This document shows, one piece after another, positions 10,901 to 19,639 of a stretch of DNA of 64,000 nt. The position numbers and the translations under genes were made by a program. The notes under the pieces are model-generated. The model ran no database searches, was not told the origin of the DNA, and saw only the letters and a list, made by a program, of their open reading frames with translations. This DNA is from Xylanibacter rarus (GTDB lineage Bacteria; Bacteroidota; Bacteroidia; Bacteroidales; Bacteroidaceae). The stretch lies in NCBI RefSeq assembly GCF_001275135.1, contig NZ_LFQU01000013.1, forward strand, positions 1 to 64,000, read 5' to 3'. The stretch's first letter is position 1; every line of letters starts with the position of its first letter.

Positions 10901-12606
10901 TTGGCATCGATGACCTTGAATGAGTCGAAGTCTGCCTGTGTGTCAAATGTTTCTATGTATGGCGTGAACCATGTTGAACCGGCTGTCACCTTGTTAGATG
11001 TGGCTGTCTCTCCTTCACGGTTGTCTGAGCAGGCTGTTACTGTGTAGTAGTAGCGGGCATGTGCCTCAGGTACGCTTTCGCTGAACGTTGTTTCTTTCAG
11101 GCCTTCGGCAACAACAGTCTCGTCAGGATAGCGTACAACTTTGTAGTTTATAGAGTTGTCGTCTACTGGACCGCCGTTTACAGATGTCGTCGGTGCGTTC
11201 CATGTCAGAACAACTGTTTTTCCGTCATCTATTGAAAGCGAAAGATTGGTTACGGCACTCGGTACATCCTGACCTACGAATGTCTGTAAGCGGCGTTCGG
11301 GTGAGTCGCCGGCTGCATTTGACAATATGATACTTACGGTATGTTTCCCTTCGGAAAGATTCAGGTCGATAGTTGCATTGCCTCCAGCATTCACTTTGGT
11401 TTCTGTCGCATCGCTTCCGTCAACAGATATCTTGGCGGTCAGTTCTCCTGATAGCGTTTCGTCTGATGTGTATGTCTTTGTAGGTGCTGTGAAGTACAGT
11501 TTTCCGTCTGCATAGCTTATCTTTGTTGGAGCGCCAGGTGCTTTGGCTTCAATATACGGTATGTATAGTCCTAGGAAATGCTCGTCTCCAGGCAGGTCTG
11601 CGATTTTTGTAGTGTGTGCCGTATTTAGGTCTATAGTGTAAAGTGCAGACTCTTTGCTGTTGTTGTTTACTCCGACCCAATAGACTTTTCCTGTTGCAGG
11701 GTCACACACGGCAGACATCTGGTCGGCTGTCAGTGCATGTGGAACATCCAGTTCACCGACTTCTGTTGGTGTACCGTTCTCCTTATTGATCTTATACAGT
11801 TTCTTGTCGTTGAACGCTATTCCGTACAGCTGTCCTGCATTGTCGACAAAAAGAGTTTGGATAAACAGGTTGACTTGTCCTATGTTCTTTGTCTCCATGG
11901 TGTTCAGGTCGATGGAGATGAGCGGTTTGCCGTCGCCCCACGACATGGTGTATGCTTTATCCGTTGTAGGATCATAGACACCAATCTGTCTTAGATACAT
12001 CTCCATGGTAGGATCTTTTTCTGCCAACATTTTTGTGCCTAATTCTTGCCATGTCTCTGCATCGTATGTAGTAATGGATGTATTGGTCAGTCCATCTTCA
12101 TCCATGGCGCTGTTCAGAGCATAGAATTTGCCCTTGGCATAAAATGCTGCCATAGGTCTTGGTATCTCTATAGAAGATTCGTCTGTATAGTTTATGACAG
12201 GTGCTGCCTGAAAAGAGTATACTTTGCTTGCTAATGGAGATAACGTTTGCCAAGTTCCGTCTGAATAATTCAGACCATAGAGAATAAGACTGTCTGCCAC
12301 GTTGGCCTGAGCTGCAATACGTTCTGTCTTGTTCTCTTTTGCTTGGGCTTTATTAATAGATGTAGTGATATTTCTGGCATTTTTTAGATGGTTGTAGACA
12401 TCATTTGGTGCCACGTTGAATTTGTTTGAAGGATTTAGCTTGAATGTTGTGCTTCCCCTTTTTGCCTTACTTACTTGCACCTTTTCTGAGGTTGGTGCTA
12501 CTTGTTTTTGCATAGTCTTGTTAAGCGACTGCGCCATTGTCGGGCTTGCCGTCAGCGAACTAAGCAACATTAATTGTATTAGTTTCACATTCATAAGCAT
12601 TACCAT
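7963..12606 (-). CDS. Large fibronectin-III/cleaved-adhesin T9SS surface protein
   Basis: A 1547-residue secreted protein, probably an adhesin or surface matrix component. The start at 12606 (MVMLMNVKLIQLM) leads into a signal peptide ending near SPTMAQS; a Met at 12594 is an alternative. The first 350 residues form a beta-propeller-like region. Then come repeated fibronectin-III-like modules (recurrent DGKTVVLTWNAPT, NNKAVLTWDKVT, GNSVTLNWEKP), at least two cleaved-adhesin/MAM-like modules (NDDYLISPSISL, NDDWLISSDI) and a CARDB-like segment. The last 70 residues (VNIYTLAGLQML ... FKIVVK) are a T9SS sorting domain. A possible -7 box lies at 12640-12647 (TATTTTTG). The family resembles large gingipain-associated adhesins in architecture, but no protease domain is present. 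The ligand is unknown. Confidence 0.85.
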   Translation of the reverse strand: MVMLMNVKLIQLMLLSSLTASPTMAQSLNKTMQKQVAPTSEKVQVSKAKRGSTTFKLNPSNKFNVAPNDVYNHLKNARNITTSINKAQAKENKTERIAAQANVADSLILYGLNYSDGTWQTLSPLASKVYSFQAAPVINYTDESSIEIPRPMAAFYAKGKFYALNSAMDEDGLTNTSITTYDAETWQELGTKMLAEKDPTMEMYLRQIGVYDPTTDKAYTMSWGDGKPLISIDLNTMETKNIGQVNLFIQTLFVDNAGQLYGIAFNDKKLYKINKENGTPTEVGELDVPHALTADQMSAVCDPATGKVYWVGVNNNSKESALYTIDLNTAHTTKIADLPGDEHFLGLYIPYIEAKAPGAPTKISYADGKLYFTAPTKTYTSDETLSGELTAKISVDGSDATETKVNAGGNATIDLNLSEGKHTVSIILSNAAGDSPERRLQTFVGQDVPSAVTNLSLSIDDGKTVVLTWNAPTTSVNGGPVDDNSINYKVVRYPDETVVAEGLKETTFSESVPEAHARYYYTVTACSDNREGETATSNKVTAGSTWFTPYIETFDTQADFDSFKVIDANNDTHTWSFMFPSGVESGYAYLQGNGTADVDTGIYEGNGNDDYLISPSISLKKNTDYRLTFETYDQWLTMEHMTILLGNKQEVTGDEKEIASLDIMYDKNKYEIMFNVPEDGLYNLLFHGDSPAQSVNISMDNISLDVYSTFEGPDCVTDVKVTAGEKGALNNTLTFVAPTKTYKGETLSDIAYINVYRNGSSKPAHVFEAPKAGESLTWTDTDVEQGNVTYRIVPFNTLGQGKEAVITNWVGLDMPANVANLKVKMNENNKAVLTWDKVTEEGLHGGYVNPDDVQYVLCRYNEYNWTNPWEPVTDYTSDLTVTDETFSPLYGAQQQYVDYLLVAVNSAGTSEGTGVGIVLGEPYERPYDESFAYGFASKDPWTLYATSYNYAWNMSTGSGIAVKPYDGDEGMLQFSYVAEDSNDQVITGPRISLNGSESPELSFFMYHGFEAEPEDLTLKVYTNYDDEGWENSANVAYNNGATGWVRYSVPLRTDADNIQIAFGANAADASASIYVDAISIDESTENDLALTSISIDEKRIEAGESTTVNVGVANYGTNKAEGYKVVLLRDNEVIDTKQGETITQNAMAQVAFEINTTKAEATKTYIYRAAIEYEPDTYTDNDSTSTVRLYVHGSNLPVAENLTGSTSGNSVTLNWEKPAKSEIADNVTDDFEGYESFIIEGIGDWKTYDGDGTPTVYFGGPTISHAFEAKAWQVWAPVEAGFTLDKFEVLTPHSGDKYLTCWAASDGVSTTLPNDDWLISSDIIGGTDVSFYYKMPNEGSDPQVFEMMYSTTDQEPENFIAFDRDSIVSGTDWVLFEYTLPADAKYFAIRSCSKGSYTVALLDDITYTPLYGSTSEITLTGYNVYRDNKLIASNVTGQTYTDSNPGEGTHVYNVTAVWKEGESNYSNSYESSIGSGIDASTAEQGIKVYAIDNAIVINGAKGNTVNIYTLAGLQMLSCKAEDSTTVSIQQGIYLVKVGNKTFKIVVK

Positions 12607-12639
12607 TTTATGGGTTAATATTCGTGATGCATCATACTG

Positions 12640-12647
12640 CAAAAATA
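12640..12647 (-). promoter_or_regulatory. Possible -7 box for the adhesin gene
   Basis: TATTTTTG on the minus strand matches TANNTTTG and would start transcription about 25 bases before the gene. No TTTG is found at the usual upstream distance, so support is partial. Confidence 0.4.
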
Positions 12648-13131
12648 CAAATTCATATATTAGAAAGGGCTTTTTGTGAAGGTGACAAAAGGGTGACAAA
12701 TATGTTAAAACGTTGCATTTTATGATATTTAGGCCTAATTCTGTTCTTTTTTTATAGTTTAAGGTCTTTGCTGGTGAAGTTTTGTTATTAAATCACTGTG
12801 ATGTCATTGTTTTGTTTTGTAGCATTATTGTAAGTTCATAAGTTTGTTTCATTCTCTTTTTTGTGAGTAATTTGTGATGTCTTTCTCTTATAAATTATGT
12901 AGATAATAAGAATACTGATATATCTTTTTATTTTGTATGTGCTGGTTCTTTGTCCGTTTCTTGCAAGACCATAAGGTCATGGCAGCAAAGAAACTTGAGA
13001 AATGACTTTTGCAGAGTGTCGTTAAGCGAACAACGGCATGAATGAAAAGGTTGAAATGGCTGTAATGTGGATTAATTACTTATTAATATTATGTTTTATA
13101 AAATATCCTTATTGTTTGCGTATAATAAATA

Positions 13132-13179
13132 GGCCACTTTTCATGCAAAAGTGGCCCGTTTACGACACGTAAACGGGCC
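13132..13179. repeat. Two-unit 22-bp palindrome array
   Basis: Two units start at 13135 and 13157, exactly 22 bp apart. Each has a 7-nt arm, 5-nt loop and inverted 7-nt arm: CACTTTT-CATGC-AAAAGTG and CGTTTAC-GACAC-GTAAACG, separated by GCC. Both stems extend outward through the shared GGCC bases to 10-11 bp, so the two hairpins compete for the central GTGGCC. The rest of 12648-13370 is AT-rich, without a credible gene. The 17-base core AAAAGTGGCCCGTTTAC recurs, with small changes, inside the elements at 28.4 and 53.9 kb. It could also act as a transcription stop, though there is no adjacent T-run. Confidence 0.8.
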
Positions 13180-13370
13180 ACTAACAGTCTGGAACTGAAA
13201 TTGATGTTTATCTTAATAATTGACTCTGCTATGACATAGAAATATTTAGAATGTAGTTGAAATATGTCTAAAATGTTACTGTTTTTTTAGACCTTGTATG
13301 TGCAGACATGTCCTGACGATAAATCATGTCATAAGATATTGTCACTGAACATATTCCTTGCTATGAAATT

Positions 13371-15019
13371 TTACATTTTGATGATATAGTTATATAATTC
13401 TGCAGAACTCTCAATTCCAAGTTTTTTGCTTATTCTTATCTTTCTGCGTTTGCATGATTCTGGATTGATATTTGTCAGTGACGCTATGTCTTTTGTAGAC
13501 ATGTTCATGCGTATGTATGACAGAAAGCGTATGTCTGATGATGACAGGTCTGGATGCATCTCCTTGAGTGTCCGTATAAAGTCTGGATTTGCAGATTCAA
13601 AGTTTATGATAAAGTTATCCCGCTCGTTGCTTGTCTTGAGCAGCTGTTTAAGGTGTTGCACTAGTGTCTGAACGCCGGTTATGCCTTGCACCTCCTTTAT
13701 GTCGGTGAGATGTTTGAGAAGATCTCCTATGAGCTCATTGCGTGATGATATGAACATATTGGTTATAGACAGTTCCTTTTGTTTTTGTTCCAAAGAATGT
13801 TTCATTATCTCCTGACGATAGTGTGCTTCCATTTCTACCGATTTTGCCTGTTCCTCAGCCAGTCTCTTTTCATGTTGCTCTTTTTCCAGCTGTAGTTCCA
13901 TCATTTTATGTTGATTTCTGCTTTTTATACGTTGGTTGCGCATCATTATTACGGCTATTGTTATAAGCAGTACAAGTATGCACATCACAAGTATTAATGT
14001 ATAATGGCGTTGTTGCATGCGGGCAAGTTGTTTGTCCATGTCTGCCTTAAATTTCATTATCTCAATTTTAATCTTGCTGTTTTCTGTAAGCTGACGGTTA
14101 GTCACAGTTGTTATGGAGTCGTTATAGACTATTACTGAGTCCATGTAGTTTAATGCATGCCTGTAGTTGCCAGTTGCTTTATATAATTTTGCAACAGACT
14201 CAAATAAATATGGCTTGTTCTTTAGTCCAGTCTGGTCTTCAGCCTGTTTAATGCAGTTGTATGCTTTTAAGTATTCTTTCCGTTCGGTGTATATGTTTAT
14301 AAGGTATATAAGAACAATACTTTTATTATCTTTGTCTGCATATTTATCGTTGAGCAGCTCTTCGGCAATGTTGATAACGTTATCATATTTTTTCTGCAAG
14401 AACATAGTTTCTGCCTCCACAGCTAATGACCTTGATCTTTTTTTGTAGTTTCTTTTTTCATACGTCTGTGCTTCTTTTATATATTTTATTGCCTCATTGA
14501 ATTTTTTCTCCTTGTTGGCTATAAGTGCCATGTCCAAAGCGCAGGTATATGACAGGGAAGAGTCTTTATTGCTTGTAGCCGTAGTGTAGCATTTATATGC
14601 TATTTCTCTTGCCTTTTTATAATTTCTTTCTTCAAAATATACGCCTGCTATACCATTGAGGATGTTTGCTTCTTTGTGCCAGTCTAATTTGTTTTTTTGC
14701 ATATACTGTAAGCCTCGTAAAAGTTTTTCAGTGCTTCTCCATTTTCTGAGATAACAAAATAGCAGACACCGATGTTGTATGTTGAGAGGCATATGTCTTG
14801 TGGACTATTTGCCTTTGTTGACAGTTCTTTAGCTTTCATGAAGAGTTTTATGGCTTTTGCTGCATCGCCAGAATTGTATGCCTCTTCTCCTGATTTTATA
14901 GTTTGATCGATTTTTTTATCAATGCTTTTTTGTGCGTATAGAATACTACTGTATGGTATTATTGCCATAAGCATAATGAAGCATTGCATGATTATGTGGT
15001 TTCTTTTTTGGAATAGCAT
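13371..15019 (-). pseudogene. Membrane TPR protein with LuxR-like HTH, frameshifted
   Basis: Signal sequence or membrane anchor at the N-terminus (ends SILYAQ), then TPR helices for about 300 residues, one transmembrane segment (YTLILVMCILVLLITIAV), a charged coiled coil, and a C-terminal LuxR-like helix-turn-helix (LSSSDIRFLSYIRMNMS, then TKDIASLTNINPESCKRRK). This layout is common in Bacteroidetes and suggests a membrane-bound regulator that senses through the TPR part; DNA targets are unknown. The frame breaks near 14693-14699 at a run of seven A on the coding strand. Eight A would read CKKNKLDWHKEANIL and restore a 549-residue protein. A related but intact gene lies at 25392-26981. The starts at 15019 and at an internal Met ten codons later are both possible. 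Confidence 0.78.
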
Positions 15020-15482
15020 GATTTTATGGTTAATATCGAGTTATGAAAGCATCGTAAGACTTGCTGATTTGTCTCTGGTAGCCAAGGCTTGTAAATTATA
15101 TTAAGAATTACAGAGTGTAAAGGTACGGCTTTTTGTTTATTTTACCAAATTTTGATAAAGATTTAATGTTTGATGCTTTGTTTCCCTTATAGGTCTGTAT
15201 TTTTCGGATTGACTATATTATTGGCTTACTGGGTTCTTATATGATATAATGTTTTAAGCCTCATTCTGACATTAAAATTCAGTCTATATTTTGTTTTATA
15301 TTGAGTTGGGTTCAGTTTGATTCATCGTAAGTGTAGTGTGCTATTCAAGTAAAAACTGATGAAAATATACCAGTAAAAAACAAAAAGGTGCCTGAAAGAA
15401 TGAATACATACTAGAGATAAAAATATATTTGATTTAATGCTATACAGGGGGGATTATATATTTTGCGTAACTATAAAATATT
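15020..15482. other. AT-rich intergenic region without a gene
   Basis: No coding region is supported. A stretch at about 15338-15425 (CAAGTAAAAACTGATGAAAA, then AACAAAAAGG, CTGAAAG, ATGAATACA, GATAAA) shares short words with 28115-28170 and 28234-28250, next to the 367-bp element. This looks like remnants of the same repeat neighbourhood, but the match is patchy. Confidence 0.35.
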
Positions 15483-15522
15483 AAATCCGAATGTCTTTTT
15501 TACACAAAAGACATTCGGATTT
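15483..15522. terminator. Terminator after the ftsW half of the dcw cluster
   Basis: A 17-bp perfect stem (AAATCCGAATGTCTTTT with its complement ending ACATTCGGATTT) around a 6-nt loop, 36 bases beyond the ftsW stop. It probably ends the leftward mraZ-ftsW transcript. Confidence 0.8.
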
Positions 15523-15558
15523 AGTTATTTGTTTTTTCTGTCAGGCCTAGCGGCAGGC

Positions 15559-16900
15559 TTATCCTATCTTGGCGAGAGGCACGGCTGATGCTGATGTTGT
15601 TGAAGTTATTTTCTTGTCCGTTGCAGCTGGCTTTATTTTGTCAGCTTTAGTCTCGTCCATGTCGCCGTCCTCGTCTTTCTTCTTGGCCGAGTAGCTTACG
15701 CTCAAGATGATTCCTATGTAGACACAGTTTACTATGGTTGACGTTCCTCCCTTGCTTATCAGCGGCAACGGCTGTCCGGTGACGGGAACAAGGCCGACGG
15801 CCACAGCCATGTTGAACATGGCCTGGATGACGAGCAGCAGGGCAAAGCCCATGATGAGAAGCGCCGGAAACGTGTTGACACAGCGGTTGGCTATGGTTGC
15901 CGTGCGGAAGAGCAGTATGATGTACAGCAGGCATACGAAGGCTGCGCCGGCTATGCCCATCTCTTCGATGATGATGGCGTAGATGAAGTCAGAGAATGCC
16001 TGCGACAGGAAGTCGCGCTCTACGGAGTTGCCAGGGCCTTTGCCTACTACGTTTGACGAGGCAATGGCTATGTTGGCGTGTGCTGTCTGGCCGTCCTTGT
16101 CAAGGTCTACTTCTTCAGGAGCTATCTCCTTGTTGTCGAGGAACTTGTCTATACGTGCCTTCCATGTGTCGAAACGGTGGAAAACTTTTTCTACTACAGT
16201 TTCGCTTTTTTCTCCACCTGTTCGGTCATGGCCATCTTCTGTCCGTCGGCATTTTCTTTTCCTTATCGTGTCCGAGTATCATTACCATAGACACGATGAA
16301 GATCAGACAGAGCATCACTATACCCAGCAGCCTGCCAAGCTGAGCCTTTGGCACCTTGCCGATGAACATGAGCAGGAACACCACCGTGCAGAGCAGCACG
16401 GCCGTTGAGAGGTTCTCTACCATGATGAGAGGAACGATGAAGGCGCATACGATGCAGATGTATTTAAAAGCACGCTTGTCGGCTCCGGTGGGGGTCTGCA
16501 TGGCGCTGAGTATCTGTGCCGTTGCAAGTATTATGGCGCCTTTGGCAAGCTCTGACGGCTGAAACTGTATGCCCATAACCGACAGCCAGCGCTGCGAGCC
16601 GTTGGTGCTCTCGCCGAAGCACAATACGGCTATAAGGCCGATGAACGAGATAATCAGGGCCCCAGGCGTAACCATCTTGAAGTATTTGCACTTTACGTTC
16701 ATGGTGGCTATCATGGCCATGACGCCGACGACGAGCAGCATAACGTGCTTCAGTACGGGTCCGAGATAGTTGCCGCTCTTGAAAGAGAGGTTGCTCGATG
16801 CGCTGAACACTTCGATGATGCTGATGATGCAGAGGAAGAAGAACACTGTCCATATCACTCTGTCACCCTTAAATTTGCCGGTTGCGGCTTTTTCTTCCAT
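15559..16900 (-). pseudogene. ftsW: FtsW, septal SEDS glycosyltransferase, two frameshifts
   Basis: FtsW polymerises lipid II into septal peptidoglycan together with the FtsI transpeptidase. The N-terminal part (from Met at 16900) has the expected membrane segments and the SEDS motif STNGSQRWLSVMGIQFQPSE. The C-terminal part carries ASSNVVGKGPGNSVERDFL, IYAIIIEEMG and LPLISKGGTST, all typical. Two breaks lie between them. The first, near 16255, is repaired by one extra A in AGAAAATGCC (reading KEKKNADGQKMAMTEQ). The second, near 16209, is repaired by one extra A in GAGAAAAAAGCG (reading VEKKSETVVEKVF). With both, a 447-residue FtsW results. FtsW is essential in nearly all walled bacteria, so error in the sequence is the likely cause. 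It is the last gene of the leftward dcw half. Confidence 0.9.
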
Positions 16901-17007
16901 GTTTGTCTGTTGATATTATTGTTTGCTATTGTTGATGAAGAGGCTGTCCGTCAGTGCTTGGCGTGAGGCGGTGCTGTGACGGACGGCCTTGATGTAGCGG
17001 CGATGTG

Positions 17008-18339
17008 TCAGAGAGCTCTTACGAGTGTCTTAAACTGTTCGCCGCGGTCTTCCATGTTCTTAAATAGGTCGAAGCTGGCGCAGCAGGGACTAAGCAGCAC
17101 TGTCTGTCCGGGCTTTGCCATCTCATAGCATGCGTTTACGCAGTCGCGCATTGAGTGGGTGTCGCGAACGGGTATGCCCATGCCGTCGAAGAAGTTGTGA
17201 AGTTTGGTGTTGTCGGCACCGAGATAAACCAGTCCGGCACACTTTTCCTTCACAAGGTCTTTTATTGCGTTATAGTCGTTGCCCTTGTCTTTTCCGCCGA
17301 GAATAAGTATTACGGGAGTCTTCATGCTTTCGAGCGCATACCAGCATGCGTCCACATTGGTGGCCTTAGAGTCGTTTACGTAAAGCACGCCTGCCACTGT
17401 AGTTACCTTTTCGAGGCGATGCTCAACGCCGGGGAAGTCGCTGAGGCTCTTGCGTATAAATTCTTTCTTTATTCCAGCCACGTTAGAGGCAATGCCCGCT
17501 GCCAGAGAGTTGTATATGTTGTGCTTGCCTGTAAGGCTCAGGGCCTCCTGCTCCATGTTGAAGGGTGTGGGCTTCTCTATCTTGTACATGCCTTCCTCGA
17601 TGTATCCGATAGATCCTTTCTCCTTCAGTTCCGAGAACGGATAGCGTATGGCCTTTATGTCATATTTCTCGAGCTCGCGGCTTACTATCGGGTCGTCGTT
17701 CCAGTAAATGAACGAGTCTTCGTCTGTCTGGTTCTGCAAGATGCGCATCTTGGCGTCTACATAGTTTTGCATGCAGTTGTCGTAGCGGTCGAGATGGTCG
17801 GGCGTGATGTTCAGCAGGATGGCTATGTTGGCGCGGAAGTCGTACATGTTGTCGAGCTGGAATGAACTGAGCTCGATGACGTAATAGTCGTGCGGCGTCT
17901 CGGCCACCTGCAGTGCGAGGCTGTTGCCTATGTTTCCGGCCAGGCCCACGTCGTAGCCTGCGCTCTTGAAGATATGATATATCAGTGATGTAGTGGTTGT
18001 CTTGCCGTTGCTTCCCGTTATGCAGATCATCTTTGAGTCGGTGTAGCGGCCAGCAAACTCAATCTCGCTGATGAGGTGGATGCCCTTAGCCACGCATTTC
18101 TTTATCATCGGGGCGTCTGAAGGGATGCCCGGACTCTTGATAATCTCGTCGGCGTTCAGGATGAGTTCCTCCGTGTGGTGTCCCTCTTCCCATTCTATGC
18201 CGTGGCTGTTGAGCATGTCCTTGTATTTGTCCTTGATGGACGACATGTCAGAAACGAAGACGTCGAAGCCTTCTTTCTTTGCCAGTACGGCGGCTCCGGC
18301 ACCGCTCTCACCGGCTCCTAATATAACGATTCTTTTCAT
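17008..18339 (-). CDS. murD: UDP-N-acetylmuramoylalanine--D-glutamate ligase
   Basis: Cytoplasmic ATP-dependent ligase that adds D-glutamate to UDP-MurNAc-L-Ala in peptidoglycan precursor synthesis. The 443-residue length is typical. The N-terminal Rossmann-like domain opens with ILGAGESGAG, the ATP loop is GSNGKTTTT (109-117), and the Mur-ligase signature VNDSKATN appears around residue 325. The start at 18339 is the first Met and lies 11 bases after the mraY stop. It is followed by ftsW after 107 bases, all in one leftward operon with mraZ at the head. Confidence 0.97.
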   Translation of the reverse strand: MKRIVILGAGESGAGAAVLAKKEGFDVFVSDMSSIKDKYKDMLNSHGIEWEEGHHTEELILNADEIIKSPGIPSDAPMIKKCVAKGIHLISEIEFAGRYTDSKMICITGSNGKTTTTSLIYHIFKSAGYDVGLAGNIGNSLALQVAETPHDYYVIELSSFQLDNMYDFRANIAILLNITPDHLDRYDNCMQNYVDAKMRILQNQTDEDSFIYWNDDPIVSRELEKYDIKAIRYPFSELKEKGSIGYIEEGMYKIEKPTPFNMEQEALSLTGKHNIYNSLAAGIASNVAGIKKEFIRKSLSDFPGVEHRLEKVTTVAGVLYVNDSKATNVDACWYALESMKTPVILILGGKDKGNDYNAIKDLVKEKCAGLVYLGADNTKLHNFFDGMGIPVRDTHSMRDCVNACYEMAKPGQTVLLSPCCASFDLFKNMEDRGEQFKTLVRAL

Positions 18340-18349
18340 ACTCGTCTGT

Positions 18350-19621
18350 TTATCTTATTTTCAGTGTAATGATTGTGAGTGCCGCAAGGATGATGGTGAC
18401 AATCCAGAAGCGTATGGTTATCTTCGATTCATGCACCGCTCCTTTGGGCTTTTTGAATAGATACTTAATCTCCGGGTCGAGCTGTTCCTGCTGCGTGCGG
18501 AAGGTGTCGTGCAGCGGCGCGCGCTTGAACATGCGCTGCTTAACGCCTTTGCGGGTGCCCATCTTGGCATACCACACCTGCATTATCACGCTGAGGCTTT
18601 CGACGAAGAAGATTCCACAGAGTATAGGCAGCATCAGCTCCTTGTGTATGATGATGGCACACACGGCAATGATACCGCCGATGGTCAGCGAACCGGTGTC
18701 GCCCATGAATATCTGCGCCGGATAGGCGTTGTACCACAGGAAACCGATAAGCGCACCGATGAAGGCACATAGGAACACCACAAGTTCCTGTGAGCCCGGG
18801 ATGTACATGATGTTGAGGTAAGCGGCATATTCGATGTGACTGCTCACATAGGCAAATATGCCCAGCACCACGCCTATTATGGCCGAGTTGCCGGCACACA
18901 TGCCGTCCATTCCGTCGTTGAGGTTGGCACCGTTTGACACGGCTGTTACAACGAATATGGTCATCACCACGAACAGTATCCATCCTGCAGCAGTCTTGTA
19001 CTTGCCGCAGAAGCTCATGATGTTGGCGTAGTCGAGGTTATGCCCTTTGACGAAGGGTATTGTTGTCTTCAGCGACTTGGTGGCCTCGGGCCTGTGCTTC
19101 ACTACGACTTCCTTGCCATCCTGCTTCTCGATGGCCAGGTTCTCGTTTATCTTGGCGTCAGGACTGAACCACAGCACCAGGCCCACGATGAGGCCGATGC
19201 TTATCTGTCCGATAATCTTGAAGCGTCCGGGCAGTCCTTCCTTGTTGTGGCGGAATATTTTGATGTAGTCGTCGAGACCGCCGAGGAATCCGAGCCACAG
19301 CGTGGTTATTATCATCAGGATGATGTAGATGTTGCGCATGCGGCCTAGCAGCAGCACGGGCACGAGGATGGCCACGATGATGATGATACCGCCCATAGAC
19401 GGCACACCTATCTTCTTTACGCCGAAGGGGTCTATCTTGGCGTCGCGCTGGGTTTCGGTTATCTGCTTGCTCTTCAGATACTTGATAAACTTTTCGCCGA
19501 ACCATGCTGATATTACCAGCGCAAGGATGAGCGCCAGCAGCGCGCGGAACGAGATGTAGCCCCACACGTGAGCTCCCGGAATGCCAAACTGCTCAAGGAA
19601 ACGGAATAAATAGTATAACAT
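18350..19621 (-). CDS. mraY: Phospho-N-acetylmuramoyl-pentapeptide transferase
   Basis: Integral membrane enzyme that transfers phospho-MurNAc-pentapeptide to undecaprenyl phosphate, making lipid I. At 423 residues it is longer than the about 360 of E. coli, because of an extra loop near residues 155-195 (charged, KEVVVKHRPEATKSLK) that is usual in Bacteroidetes. Motifs visible: GVPSMGGI, NGANLNDGMDGM (Asp-rich catalytic loop) and NAYPAQIFMGDTGSL, followed by APLHDTFR near the C-terminus. Around ten membrane segments are apparent. It lies 18 bases after murE. Confidence 0.97.
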   Translation of the reverse strand: MLYYLFRFLEQFGIPGAHVWGYISFRALLALILALVISAWFGEKFIKYLKSKQITETQRDAKIDPFGVKKIGVPSMGGIIIIVAILVPVLLLGRMRNIYIILMIITTLWLGFLGGLDDYIKIFRHNKEGLPGRFKIIGQISIGLIVGLVLWFSPDAKINENLAIEKQDGKEVVVKHRPEATKSLKTTIPFVKGHNLDYANIMSFCGKYKTAAGWILFVVMTIFVVTAVSNGANLNDGMDGMCAGNSAIIGVVLGIFAYVSSHIEYAAYLNIMYIPGSQELVVFLCAFIGALIGFLWYNAYPAQIFMGDTGSLTIGGIIAVCAIIIHKELMLPILCGIFFVESLSVIMQVWYAKMGTRKGVKQRMFKRAPLHDTFRTQQEQLDPEIKYLFKKPKGAVHESKITIRFWIVTIILAALTIITLKIR

Positions 19622-19639
19622 TATCTTTAAGTTTGGGGG

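Noticed and set aside
13132-13179. Simple intrinsic terminator
   Set aside because: There is no T-run, it is more than 500 bases from a gene end on the plus strand, and it shares its frame with the other arrays, so repeat family is the better call.
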